NCBI GenBank assembly: GCA_964534135.1
Contig: CAZHQC010000003.1
Location: 1-49,503, forward strand
Direction: 5' to 3'
Length of the DNA: 49,503 nucleotides
Origin: JAKLQJ01 sp964534135
Lineage (GTDB): Bacteria > Elusimicrobiota > Elusimicrobia > Elusimicrobiales > UBA9959
Of this stretch, positions 8,792 through 17,503 are shown piece after piece; within the stretch, counting starts at the first letter, position 1, and each line of letters opens with the position of its first letter. The translations under genes and the position numbers were made by a program. Below the pieces are notes generated by a model. That model was not told the origin of the DNA and searched no databases. It saw only the letters and a list, made by a program, of their open reading frames with translations.

Positions 8792-9352
8792 TTATTTCTC
8801 TGCCTTAAAACATTTTCTGCAACGCGCTTCATATTTATCGGAAGCGCCAACTTCAATGCGTTTTCCACTTTGAGTTAAGCGCTGGCTGTAATGGGCGGGA
8901 TTACCGCAAACCATACATATGGCAAGATTTTTTGTCACAAATTCCGACACTGCCATAAGTTCCGCCATATTAGCGAAAGCGTTTCCTCGATAGTCTTGGT
9001 CCAAGCCGCTGACAATAACTCTCTTACCGCTATTGGCCAGTTTCTGGCAAACCTCAACCAAATCCGAACCAAAAAAATGAGCCTCATCTATACCGACAAC
9101 TTGGGTATCATGCTCGGTTTTTTTAAGAATTTCTTTAAGTGTTTTAGCGGATTGTGACGGCAATAAATGTTTATCATGACTGATAATATGTTCTTTCCCA
9201 TAACGTAAATCCAAATGAGAATTAAAAACCTGTACTTTCTGCTTAGCTATACTGGCAAGCTTAAGCCGTCTTATCAATTCCTGTGTTTTTCCTGAAAACA
9301 TACTCCCACAAATAACTTCAATCCAGCCCATAGCCGACATATTAAATATCAC
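8792..9352 (-). CDS. tdk: Thymidine kinase (type II)
   Basis: The enzyme phosphorylates thymidine to dTMP in the salvage pathway. The P-loop GSMFSGKT follows the start closely, and the GIDEAHFF stretch provides the Walker B and lid residues. A zinc-binding pair, CMVC and CRKC, lies in the C-terminal part, and GSDKYEARC-like sequence (GASDKYEARC) marks the lasso domain. The length of 186 residues is normal. The start is taken as GTG at 9352 because an AGGAGG site lies 4 bases before it; the ATG at codon 5 would be about 16 bases from that site. The gene is immediately followed by the DUF772 fragment. Confidence 0.93.
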   Translation of the reverse strand: MIFNMSAMGWIEVICGSMFSGKTQELIRRLKLASIAKQKVQVFNSHLDLRYGKEHIISHDKHLLPSQSAKTLKEILKKTEHDTQVVGIDEAHFFGSDLVEVCQKLANSGKRVIVSGLDQDYRGNAFANMAELMAVSEFVTKNLAICMVCGNPAHYSQRLTQSGKRIEVGASDKYEARCRKCFKAEK

Positions 9353-9399
9353 GAAGCCTCCTAAAAAAATACTATGTATTTTTTTACCCTCAGCAGAAA

Positions 9400-9452
9400 G
9401 ATTCCATTATTCCCCGTGATTATCCCGCTATGCGGGACGCGGGAATGGAATC
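9400..9452. repeat. 53 bp imperfect palindrome
   Basis: Outer arms GATTCCATT and AATGGAATC enclose TCCCGC-TAT-GCGGGA and a partly paired CCCCG/CGGG section. It lies between the epimerase gene and tdk. There is no T-run for a classic terminator, although it could still block or stabilise transcripts. It may be another short dispersed palindrome. Confidence 0.6.
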
Positions 9453-9478
9453 TACAGAGGGTTATTTATTTTCTTTCT

Positions 9479-10429
9479 TTAAGATACATAATGCTCTGAA
9501 AAATATTTCCAAGTTTTGATAAGTCCGTCCTTAAAACTTGTCTTACAAATAAACTTCATTTCTTTTTTTGCTCTGGAAGGATCCGCCCAAGTCTTTCTCA
9601 CATCACCTTTTCTTTGAGGCTTAAAATTTCTTTTTGGTTTTTTTCCCGTTTCTTTCTCCAAAACTCTTATTATATCCAAAAGAGAAACTGTTTTGCCTTC
9701 GGCAATATTATAAAATTTTCCGGTCGCAGACTTTGGAGCTAAAGCGGAAGTAATATTTGCCCTAACTATATCCTCGACATAAGTAAAATCTCTGCTCTGT
9801 TTGCCATCCCAATGGATTTCAAGCGATTTATTAAACTTAAAAGCTTCCATGAACTTGGGGATTACAGCTGAATATTTAGATTCGGGATTTTGCCTCGGAC
9901 CAAAAACATTAAAATATCTAAGACCGATGGTTTCAAGACCAAAAGTTTTAGCAAAAACCATACAATAATTCTCCCCCGCAAGTTTTGCCGCGGCATAAGG
10001 TGAAACAGGGCTGGTCAAAAAAGTTTCTTTTTGAGGAAACTTCTTACAATCTCCGTAAACAGAACTTGATGACGAATAGACAACCCTTTTGACTTTAGCC
10101 TCCTTTGCGGCCATTAAAACATTTAAAGTGCCTGTGATATTGGTGTCATTTGAAGAGCTAGGGTCATCAACGGATTTTGGCACGGATCTTATTGCGGCAA
10201 AATGAAGAACATAAGTCACTCCTTTCATAGCGCGTTTAAGATCAGGCATTTTTTTAATATCGCCTTTTATAATCTCTATTTTTTTAGCAAATGGAGCCAA
10301 ATTTCTTTTCAAACCGGTAGAAAAATCATCGATAACTCTGACTCGCTCCCCTTTTTTAACCAAACCCTCAACCGCATTAGACCCTATAAAACCGGCACCA
10401 CCCGTTACAAGCCATAATCTTTTTGTCAT
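9479..10429 (-). CDS. NAD-dependent nucleotide-sugar epimerase (GalE-like)
   Basis: This is an extended short-chain dehydrogenase of 316 residues. It has the NAD-binding GGAGFIGS motif at residues 10-17, the DDFSTG stretch after beta-strand 2, the catalytic YSSSSSVYGD serine region and the SPYAAAK motif (Y-x-x-x-K). It also has GLRYFNVFGPRQNP, typical of UDP-sugar 4-epimerases. It probably interconverts UDP-glucose/galactose-type sugars for surface polysaccharide or LPS; the exact substrate cannot be read. A GGAGG ribosome-binding site precedes the ATG. It is separated from lptD by a repeat-filled gap, so a shared transcript is uncertain. Confidence 0.9.
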   Translation of the reverse strand: MTKRLWLVTGGAGFIGSNAVEGLVKKGERVRVIDDFSTGLKRNLAPFAKKIEIIKGDIKKMPDLKRAMKGVTYVLHFAAIRSVPKSVDDPSSSNDTNITGTLNVLMAAKEAKVKRVVYSSSSSVYGDCKKFPQKETFLTSPVSPYAAAKLAGENYCMVFAKTFGLETIGLRYFNVFGPRQNPESKYSAVIPKFMEAFKFNKSLEIHWDGKQSRDFTYVEDIVRANITSALAPKSATGKFYNIAEGKTVSLLDIIRVLEKETGKKPKRNFKPQRKGDVRKTWADPSRAKKEMKFICKTSFKDGLIKTWKYFSEHYVS

Positions 10430-10887
10430 TATTCCTCCGTAATTTGTCTTTTAAAATCTACCAACAAAATATATTTTAACATTTATAAAAACCACATGCG
10501 TGGTTTTTACCCCTGCGAATTGCTAAATGGCAATCCGCAAGATAAAAGAAGTGTTCCATTTAGGAACATTACTGCTTCAGAATGTGCTTAGATTGCACCG
10601 TCAAATAGGAATAGCCTCTGATACGGAACACGAACCTTTTGGTTCATTAGGTGTCGTAAGTTTCGCCGTCTGGTAAGGCATAGCCTCCTATACAGCACTG
10701 CCATAGGCTTGTACGAACGACCGGTACTGCCATAGGCTAGTATTATTTTCCGCGTTTAGATTCCTCCGGAATTAGCGGGAAATTGTCGTCTGATGAGCAT
10801 AGCTCCTTGATACGACACCCGCCATAGCCTCGAAATCTACGGGGGGGGGGTTATACTTATGCGTGGTTTCCCACCTATTCCACCCTT
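10430..10887. other. Gene-free, family-1 repeat cluster
   Basis: About 460 bp without a gene. Family-1 modules dominate from about 10545 to 10840, including GAACCTTTTGGTTCATTAGG and GCATAGCCTCCTATACAGC, then CATAGCTCCTTGATACGAC. Most are in the opposite orientation to the unit in NamZ. A run of nine G lies at 10842-10850. Short ORFs here are built from repeat sequence only. Confidence 0.7.
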
Positions 10888-12963
10888 CTAATCTCTTATC
10901 TCATTATCCTTACGCCAAGGATACCAATAGGCGTCTGATTTATCCGTTACTTCCCTGACCTTTGAATTAACTCTAAGGTTTATAAGAAAAAAGAATTCAT
11001 TTACATCAGGTCTTCTTGTAAATTTCCACATTGTTCTAAAATCATGAAAATCTTTATGCAAAATAAAACTTCTTTCAAAAAAATTTATATCTTTAAGCAG
11101 AAGCCCATTTTTTTTAGCAAGTTGATACCTAAATATACTTTCTAACCACCAACTTGAATTTTTAGGTTTAAAGCCGATTGTATTATTAAAAATATAGGTC
11201 TCTTTAGATGTCTTATAATTTGCAAAACCAAAACCAATATAATTTTTATCCTTGCCCATATTCACCTGAGAGACTATTGATTGATTTCCAGCTGTTGGAC
11301 TATAAGTATTTTGAGCAAAAAAACTAAATAGATTTTTTCCGTCATAATAAAATTCAGCGGTTATGGGCAAAATGCGCCTAATCGCGCTTTTTGAAAAATA
11401 ATCTCTAAGATCATAATCCGCCGCGCTTCTAAAATACATATTATAGTTTGGTCTTATAAAAACTTCATAACCTAATGTTTTTAATTCCTCGCCATTATCC
11501 GCGCTTAAAGTATCGTTTTTAAACTTATTATCTTGAAATCTTCTTTTATAAGCGTACTTTAAATCAAAACTGCCAAATACTCTGTCATATCTCAAATTTA
11601 AATTAGTTCCATAACGCCCAACAAAAGAATCGGTTACCGTTGTTGTGGATAAAAATACACTTTCATCATAAAAGACCGCGGGATAAAAAGTAAAGCGTTC
11701 TGAAAGCCTAAAGTTATTTGCCACGGTCCAGCTTGCATTACCTTTCTTCTGATAATAAGAAACAGAACTTTCTTTAGTATTTTCAAAGTTAGCCGTAAAA
11801 GAATGCAGAAATGGAAGTCTCTTAAATTTAATAGGCATGGTGTTAAAATTAAATTTAGGCGCCGATTCATAACTTTTTTGAAAAACATTGGAAGTCGTAT
11901 TCCTTTCATATCTACTTTCCGCGCTGACTCTGGTTACACTTTGAGAGCCTTGTCTCGTAAAAGCGATATTGGCTTGTTTATCGGGATTAATAGCAAAAGG
12001 ATTGGAACGAAAAAAATCATTATTAAAATTAGGATCCGACATCCATTTAAAAAAGGATTGGCTATAATAAGAAGTTCCCGTATTACCACTGTTTAAAAGA
12101 TGCCAATAACCGCCATTTAAGCCAAGCCTATCATTTGAACTGCCATATTCTTTTATTCTATAAACGGAAATATTGGTTATATTTTTTGCCCGATTGTGAT
12201 AAGCATATTCTCCGCCTATACCAAATCCCTTCTTGGAAAAATAATCCAAAAAAAGCTTTCCCTTAGTATAACGGCCAAATCTGTACATATAGTTGGATTT
12301 TAAATAGACACCGTTTCTCTTATCATACCCAGGAAAAAAACTGCTTACAAAAGGCGTGCCCTTGCCGAGAGGTTTATATATAAAAGGAAAATAAAAAACC
12401 GGAATTTTGCCAAGATAAAAAAAAGTATTATAGGCTATAAATCTTTTACCCGGTATTAAATCCAGACGGGAAGCTTTAATTTTGTAATGAGGAGGCTCTT
12501 CATCACAGGTAGTAATACTGGCTTTTTTATAAACAAAATGATTGGAGCCGAATTTTATGGATTTTCCCCTAAATATTATATTTTTGGCGTCTATTCTGCC
12601 ATCGGTTATATAACCTTCATTTTTCAAATAATCAATTCTTCCGCTTTTCCCTTTTATCAAAGTTCCATCTTGGTCAATTATAATATCCTGCGGCGCCACT
12701 ATGGTTTTACTTGAAAGATTTATATTCAGTTCCCTGGCTGTTATGGTTCTAATTAAAACATTCTCATTTTCCAATTCATCAAGCTTAACTCTGCCCTTTA
12801 AGATTATGGTTTTATCATCATCAAAAAAATATGCCTCATCAGAGGAAAACTCCACCTTATGAGATGCTGTTGAAAGGGGCAAATCATAAGCAAAAGAAGG
12901 CGTGCCACAAAATACAATTATTAAAAAAACAATTATTGTTTTTTCTAAACAATTAGCGCGCAT
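10888..12963 (-). CDS. lptD: LptD (OstA), LPS-assembly outer-membrane protein
   Basis: LptD inserts lipopolysaccharide into the outer leaflet of the outer membrane. The 691-residue product has a signal peptide ending near GTPSFA. An OstA-like jellyroll follows (FSSDEAYFFDDDKTIILKG, DGTLIKGKSGRIDYL). Then comes the TTCDEEPPHYKIKAS and GKIPVFYFPFIYKP region typical of LptD, and a long beta-barrel rich in alternating aromatic residues. Its ATG overlaps the stop of the ROK kinase gene, so the two are translationally coupled. Its presence indicates an LPS-type outer membrane. The four-cysteine disulphide pattern of E. coli LptD is not evident. Confidence 0.9.
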   Translation of the reverse strand: MRANCLEKTIIVFLIIVFCGTPSFAYDLPLSTASHKVEFSSDEAYFFDDDKTIILKGRVKLDELENENVLIRTITARELNINLSSKTIVAPQDIIIDQDGTLIKGKSGRIDYLKNEGYITDGRIDAKNIIFRGKSIKFGSNHFVYKKASITTCDEEPPHYKIKASRLDLIPGKRFIAYNTFFYLGKIPVFYFPFIYKPLGKGTPFVSSFFPGYDKRNGVYLKSNYMYRFGRYTKGKLFLDYFSKKGFGIGGEYAYHNRAKNITNISVYRIKEYGSSNDRLGLNGGYWHLLNSGNTGTSYYSQSFFKWMSDPNFNNDFFRSNPFAINPDKQANIAFTRQGSQSVTRVSAESRYERNTTSNVFQKSYESAPKFNFNTMPIKFKRLPFLHSFTANFENTKESSVSYYQKKGNASWTVANNFRLSERFTFYPAVFYDESVFLSTTTVTDSFVGRYGTNLNLRYDRVFGSFDLKYAYKRRFQDNKFKNDTLSADNGEELKTLGYEVFIRPNYNMYFRSAADYDLRDYFSKSAIRRILPITAEFYYDGKNLFSFFAQNTYSPTAGNQSIVSQVNMGKDKNYIGFGFANYKTSKETYIFNNTIGFKPKNSSWWLESIFRYQLAKKNGLLLKDINFFERSFILHKDFHDFRTMWKFTRRPDVNEFFFLINLRVNSKVREVTDKSDAYWYPWRKDNEIRD

Positions 12964-13912
12964 AGCATCCTATTTTATCAAGAGCATAAATGGCCGCACC
13001 CTGACAGCCTATATCCGAATTTTTACCGATAATAAGTTTTACTTTTTTAAAAGGGGCCTTAATCTTCTGCTTGGCAAAAAAAGTTTTTATTGTCGGCAGA
13101 AAATATTTTGAAGCTTTTGAAACTCCGCCCATAAAAACAATATATTCAGGATTTAAAACAAGAACCATATCGCTGAGCGCCATACCGAGATATTTTCCGG
13201 TATCCCGCCATATTTTTAAAGCTATGGGATTTTTAAGGGCTGCGGCTCTCGACAAGCAAATGGTATCTAATTTTTTAACCGAAGGCTCTTTGCTATACCT
13301 TTTGATAAAAGCCGGGATATTTTTAATTTCTTTTTTTGCCCTGCGCATAATACCATAACTTCCAACATAAGCCTCAAGACACCCTTTCATGCCGCAATGA
13401 CATTTTACACCGCCGGGATATATATTTGTATGGCCCAATTCACCGGCAGAACCGCAAGAGCCATTATAAATCTCGCCATTTATAATCAACCCGCCGCCAA
13501 CACCTGTTCCCAAAGTAATGGCAATGCCGGCAGTATATTTCTTTTTTAAATCCAGGATATGAGCTCCAAAAGCTGCGATATTGGCGTCATTTTCAATAAA
13601 GCATTTAAGCTTTGTCTTCTTTTTTATATCAGCCGCTAATTTGATATTTTTCCATTTATCAAGATTAGGACAAAATCTTATAAGCCCTTCGGCGGAATTT
13701 ATATCTCCAGCTACGCCGATACCCACCGTGAACTTATCACCGGGCAATTCTTTTTTCCATAAATTAATTAGTTGTGATATTCTTTTTAAAAAATCAGGAT
13801 ACCCCAAAGCCGGAAGCGTTTTAAAACGATATTCTTTTAAAACTTTTCCTTTTTTATCTAAAGCCACAACTTTGGTATTTGTCCCGCCTATATCAATGCC
13901 TATACCTATCAC
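12953..13912 (-). CDS. ROK-family sugar kinase (glucokinase-like)
   Basis: The 319-residue kinase has the ATP-binding GIDIGGTNTKVVALD motif at the N-terminus and the catalytic FIENDANIAAFG. The ROK zinc motif is GHTNIYP followed by CHCGMKGCLEAY. It would phosphorylate glucose or an amino sugar such as N-acetylglucosamine or N-acetylmannosamine; the substrate cannot be decided. The start is GTG at 13912-13910: the first G is the last base of family-2 element copy B, and TG is part of the duplicated target site. Before insertion the sequence would have read ATGATAGGT, a normal ATG start. The stop overlaps the lptD start. Confidence 0.92.
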   Translation of the reverse strand: MIGIGIDIGGTNTKVVALDKKGKVLKEYRFKTLPALGYPDFLKRISQLINLWKKELPGDKFTVGIGVAGDINSAEGLIRFCPNLDKWKNIKLAADIKKKTKLKCFIENDANIAAFGAHILDLKKKYTAGIAITLGTGVGGGLIINGEIYNGSCGSAGELGHTNIYPGGVKCHCGMKGCLEAYVGSYGIMRRAKKEIKNIPAFIKRYSKEPSVKKLDTICLSRAAALKNPIALKIWRDTGKYLGMALSDMVLVLNPEYIVFMGGVSKASKYFLPTIKTFFAKQKIKAPFKKVKLIIGKNSDIGCQGAAIYALDKIGCYAR

Positions 13913-13990
13913 CCTACCACCCCCTCAGTTTCGCCATGGCGAAACTCAAAAATATACAAATCAAAGATTTGTGAAGGGGTGGTAGGGTCA
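13909..13990. mobile_element. Family-2 mini-element, copy B
   Basis: A 76 bp element (13912-13987) is flanked by TCA at 13909-13911 and 13988-13990. The ends CCCTACCACCCC and GGGGTGGTAGGG pair perfectly. Inside, GTTTCGCC pairs with GGCGAAAC, and CAAATC-AAA-GATTTG forms a second arm. The inner stems share no sequence with copies A, C, D or E, yet the layout is the same. Confidence 0.88.
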
Positions 13991-13991
13991 T
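13914..13991 (-). CDS. 25-codon leader ORF created by family-2 insertion
   Basis: The ATG (13991-13989) preceded by GGGGGAGAA appears to be the old start of the ROK kinase gene. Insertion of copy B now continues it as MTLPPLHKSLICIFLSF and eight more codons, to a TAG at 13916-13914. One base later the kinase GTG begins. Stop and restart are close enough for termination-reinitiation coupling. Whether the peptide is made is not known. Confidence 0.45.
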   Translation of the reverse strand: MTLPPLHKSLICIFLSFAMAKLRGW

Positions 13992-14067
13992 TTCTCCCCC
14001 ATCCCCAATTCAAACCTTTTTTTGCCTTGTATTTCCATTATCTTGCACCTTAACGCTTTTTTTACCG

Positions 14068-15360
14068 TTACTTTCGCACTTCCACACTTTTGAACTTTTG
14101 CGCTTTTATTAATTCAAGCGCCGCTCCCGCCAAATAAAAAGATCCCACAATAATCACATTTTTACTTTTAGTGGCGGATAAAAATGCCGCATTAAAATCA
14201 TCATGAACTTCAGTTTCAATTTCAGGATTTAATTTTGCTATTTCATCGGCAAGCACACAAGGCTCAATAGTCCTGGCGGAGGCAGTTTTGGTAAAAATAG
14301 CTTTCCTTAAGAAGGGATAAAGTGTTTTAAGCATATTTAAATAATTTTTATCATCCAATATCCCTATCACAAAAACCGTATCCTGAGAAACAAAAGGGCT
14401 CTTTTGAAATGTTCCTGTAAAAGACTCTACCGCTTCGCTATTATGAGAGCCATCTAAGATGAAAGTGTTTTTTTTATTTTTAATTATTTGAAATCTGCCC
14501 TCAAGATAAATACTTTTAAACCCCGCGCTTATTGACGCATTATTTATATTTTTAAAAGATTTCGAAGCCAATATTTTTAAACCCTCATAAGCAATAGAAG
14601 CGTTTATAGCTTGATTCTCTCCAATAAGGCCATATTCTATTTTTTTATCGTCTTTCAAATTTTTCAAAAGCATTAAGTTCCTATTCCAATCATAATCTTC
14701 AATTTTAAATACCGGCTCAATAAATATAACTTCACCTTCCGCCTTTTGAGCTTCCTCTCGTATAACGCAACGAACATTCTCATCTGCGCTATAAGCCAAA
14801 CAAACAGTTCCTTTTTTAATGATTCCCGCTTTTTGCGCAGCAATTGATTCTGTATCCGCTCCCAGATATTTGGTATGGTCAATTCCTATGGAAGAAATTA
14901 TACAAAGCGCTCCCGGAGGCAAGACATTTGTCGTATCATGTTTTCCGCCAATTCCAACTTCTATAAAAGCGATATCCACTTTCTTCTCTTTGAAATATAA
15001 AAAAGCCATACAAGTTAGAATTTCAAAGAAACTTATTTTATCGCTAACTTCAAATACTCGCTTAAAAAGCTCCACAAATTCCGCCTTCTCTATCATCTGT
15101 CCACAAAATCTTATGCGTTCTCGAAGAGAAACAAGATGAGGAGAAGAGAAAAACCCTGTTTTATATCCACTACACTTTAAGACACTTTCCATTGCGGCGC
15201 AAACAGAACCTTTCCCGTTTGTACCGGTAACATGAACAGCTTTAAAAGAATCTTGAGGATTCCCCAATTTTTCAAGAACACGGTAAACTCTATCCAAACC
15301 GTCTTTTTTTATATAAATCTGTTTTTTAAGCAGTATATCTTTAGCTTCTTCAAAAGTCAC
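14068..15360 (-). CDS. folC: FolC, folylpolyglutamate/dihydrofolate synthase
   Basis: This Mur-ligase-like enzyme adds glutamate to folates and may also join dihydropteroate with glutamate. The P-loop HVTGTNGKGSVCAAME, the SPHLVSLRERIR folate-loop stretch, EVGIGGKHDTTN, SIGIDHTKYLG and LDGSHN are all in the family order. The length of 430 residues is normal. The GTG start at 15360 is supported by TAGGAG seven bases upstream. It follows murA by 8 bp on the same strand and clearly belongs to the murA-folC run. Confidence 0.95.
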   Translation of the reverse strand: MTFEEAKDILLKKQIYIKKDGLDRVYRVLEKLGNPQDSFKAVHVTGTNGKGSVCAAMESVLKCSGYKTGFFSSPHLVSLRERIRFCGQMIEKAEFVELFKRVFEVSDKISFFEILTCMAFLYFKEKKVDIAFIEVGIGGKHDTTNVLPPGALCIISSIGIDHTKYLGADTESIAAQKAGIIKKGTVCLAYSADENVRCVIREEAQKAEGEVIFIEPVFKIEDYDWNRNLMLLKNLKDDKKIEYGLIGENQAINASIAYEGLKILASKSFKNINNASISAGFKSIYLEGRFQIIKNKKNTFILDGSHNSEAVESFTGTFQKSPFVSQDTVFVIGILDDKNYLNMLKTLYPFLRKAIFTKTASARTIEPCVLADEIAKLNPEIETEVHDDFNAAFLSATKSKNVIIVGSFYLAGAALELIKAQKFKSVEVRK

Positions 15361-15368
15361 GAAATCTC

Positions 15369-16625
15369 CTACCTTTTTTTCCTGATTATTTTAAAACCCA
15401 CGGCCCGCATTTTCTCTTCAATAGCGTCATAACCCCTATCTATATGATAAATCCTTCTGAGAGTAGACTTACCGTTTGCGGCCGTTGCGGCCACAATAAG
15501 GGCTGCTCCCGCTCTTATATCGGAGGACATAATGGGAGCGCCTTTAAGCATCTCAACTCCGGTAATAACCGCCGACTCTTCCGTAACTCTAATTTTAGCA
15601 CCCATTCTTAAAAGCTCTCCCACATGCATAAATCTATTTTCAAAAATACTTTCATGAATGGTGGACTTGCCTTTTGCCCGGCACATATAAGCCATCCATA
15701 CAGATTGCAAATCAGTGGGAAACCCGGGATAAGGAGCTGTTTTAAAACTTACCGGTTTTGGCCTTTTCCCCGTAGCTATTATTTTAACCGAATCGCCACA
15801 ATCTTTAATTTTTACTCCGCTTCGTTTTAAATATTTTACCACTATGGCTAAATTTTTACAGCTCGTATTCAATAAATTAATTTCTCCTTTAATAGCTGAA
15901 GCTAAAATCATAAAAGTACCGGTTTCAATCCTATCGGGCATTACGGAATATTTTACTCCCGTTAATTTTTTTACTCCCGTAATTTTTATAGTAGAAGTGC
16001 CATCTCCTTCAATTCGCGCGCCCATAGCCCTAAGACAATCGGCAAGATCATGGATTTCAGGCTCTTTAGCGCAATTTTCTATTACGGTTTTCCCCTTTAT
16101 CAAAACAGTGCACATCATTAAATTTTCAGTCGCGCCGACACTGGGGGATTTTAATTTTATATGCGCCGCTTTTAAAGACTTGGCTTTTATTAAAACATCT
16201 CCTCCGTCACAATTTATAGTTGCGCCTAATTTCTTAAAAGATTCAAGATGAATATCCACCGGCCTAACTCCTATGGTGCAACCGCCGGGCAAAGAAAACC
16301 TGGCTTGCTTAAATCTGGCGAGTAAAGGGCCGGCAACCAAAATTGAAGCCCGCATTTTTCTAACCAAATCATAGGGCGCATGATGCTTAAGAGAATGATT
16401 TTCGGTTACCGTAAATTTATTATTTTTAAAAACGCATTTTTTACCGAGATAATTTAATAATTCCAAAGTAGATTGAATATCCCTAAGCTTTGGAACATTT
16501 TCAATTTCAACTTTCTCCGATGTCAAAAGAGAGGAAATAAGAATTGGAAGCGCGGCATTTTTAGAGCCGCTGATAGAAATATCACCCGAAACACTTTTTA
16601 CTCCGTTAATTATAAAATTATCCAT
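15369..16625 (-). CDS. murA: MurA, UDP-GlcNAc enolpyruvyl transferase
   Basis: This is the first committed step of peptidoglycan synthesis. The 418-residue product shows SGSKNAALPIL (Lys22), the active-site loop LPGGCTIGVRPVD with the fosfomycin-reactive Cys at 116, and PDRIETGTF. It also has the FPTDLQ motif and a C-terminal RGYDAIEEKM helix. All catalytic residues expected by eye are present. It starts 8 bp after prmC, in the run prfA-prmC-murA-folC. Confidence 0.97.
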   Translation of the reverse strand: MDNFIINGVKSVSGDISISGSKNAALPILISSLLTSEKVEIENVPKLRDIQSTLELLNYLGKKCVFKNNKFTVTENHSLKHHAPYDLVRKMRASILVAGPLLARFKQARFSLPGGCTIGVRPVDIHLESFKKLGATINCDGGDVLIKAKSLKAAHIKLKSPSVGATENLMMCTVLIKGKTVIENCAKEPEIHDLADCLRAMGARIEGDGTSTIKITGVKKLTGVKYSVMPDRIETGTFMILASAIKGEINLLNTSCKNLAIVVKYLKRSGVKIKDCGDSVKIIATGKRPKPVSFKTAPYPGFPTDLQSVWMAYMCRAKGKSTIHESIFENRFMHVGELLRMGAKIRVTEESAVITGVEMLKGAPIMSSDIRAGAALIVAATAANGKSTLRRIYHIDRGYDAIEEKMRAVGFKIIRKKR

Positions 16626-16633
16626 TAAACCAC

Positions 16634-17503
16634 CTATGTTTTTAAAACTAATTCCATGAACCTTCTCTTACTATTATAATCATTATGAAAATTAATTTCA
16701 CTGTAGATTTCTTTGTTTACAGCGGAAGGTAATATTTCACTTTGATTTTCTTCAATTTCAAAAAAAACTCTACCCGCACTATTAAGAATTTTGGGAGCTT
16801 CTTTGATTATTTCTTTTACTATTTTTAAGCCGTCTATACCGCCATCCAAAGCCATTTTCGGCTCGAATTGAACCTCTGTGTCTAAATTTTTAATAATACC
16901 CGAGGGAATATAAGGCGGATTTGAAACTATTAAATCAAACTTTTCCGAAATAGCTGAAATTTTACTCGCGCAAAGAAGTTTTATCTTTTTTTCCAAAGCA
17001 AATTTCTTTATATTTTTCTCAGCGCATTTAAGCGCGAGCTTGGATTTATCAACAGCAAGTATTTGGCAATTTTCAAGGCTATCTGCTAGGGCCAAAGCAA
17101 TACATCCTGAACCTGTGCCAAAATCCAGAATTTTAATTTTCTTTTTTTTAATCTTTTGAGCATATTTTAAAACAAGTTCAACAAGCTCCTCGGTTTCAGA
17201 TCTTGGAATAAGCGCGCCTTTATTTATAAAAAGAGACAAACCCATAAAGTTATGCTCTTTGAAGATATAAGAAATAGGCATACCTTCAGCTTTCAAAGCC
17301 AGTAATTTTTTAAATTTATTCGTGTCAATCCTATTTACCTGGGCGCCGGAGTTAACAAACAAGGACAATCTCTCCATACCTAAGACATTGGCTAAAATCC
17401 ATTCGCAATTAAGAAAAGCTTCAGCTACCTTCTTTTTTTGAAGATAAAGAATTCCTTCACGCAGAAGTTTCGAAATATTATTTTTTTCTAAACTCTTAAC
17501 CAT
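16634..17503 (-). CDS. prmC: PrmC (HemK), release-factor glutamine methyltransferase
   Basis: PrmC methylates the glutamine of the GGQ motif in release factors. The sequence shows the SAM-binding ILDFGTGSGCIALAL and the substrate-binding IVSNPPYIPSG (NPPY). The product has 289 residues. The ATG at 17503, which overlaps the last codons of prfA, is chosen over an in-frame codon ten residues upstream inside prfA. Coupling to prfA places the modifying enzyme directly after its substrate, a widely conserved arrangement. Confidence 0.95.
   Translation of the reverse strand: MVKSLEKNNISKLLREGILYLQKKKVAEAFLNCEWILANVLGMERLSLFVNSGAQVNRIDTNKFKKLLALKAEGMPISYIFKEHNFMGLSLFINKGALIPRSETEELVELVLKYAQKIKKKKIKILDFGTGSGCIALALADSLENCQILAVDKSKLALKCAEKNIKKFALEKKIKLLCASKISAISEKFDLIVSNPPYIPSGIIKNLDTEVQFEPKMALDGGIDGLKIVKEIIKEAPKILNSAGRVFFEIEENQSEILPSAVNKEIYSEINFHNDYNSKRRFMELVLKT

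Noticed and set aside
10842..10850. Run of nine G as a phase-variable switch
   Set aside because: It lies in a gene-free repeat cluster, not in a promoter or coding start that could be switched.
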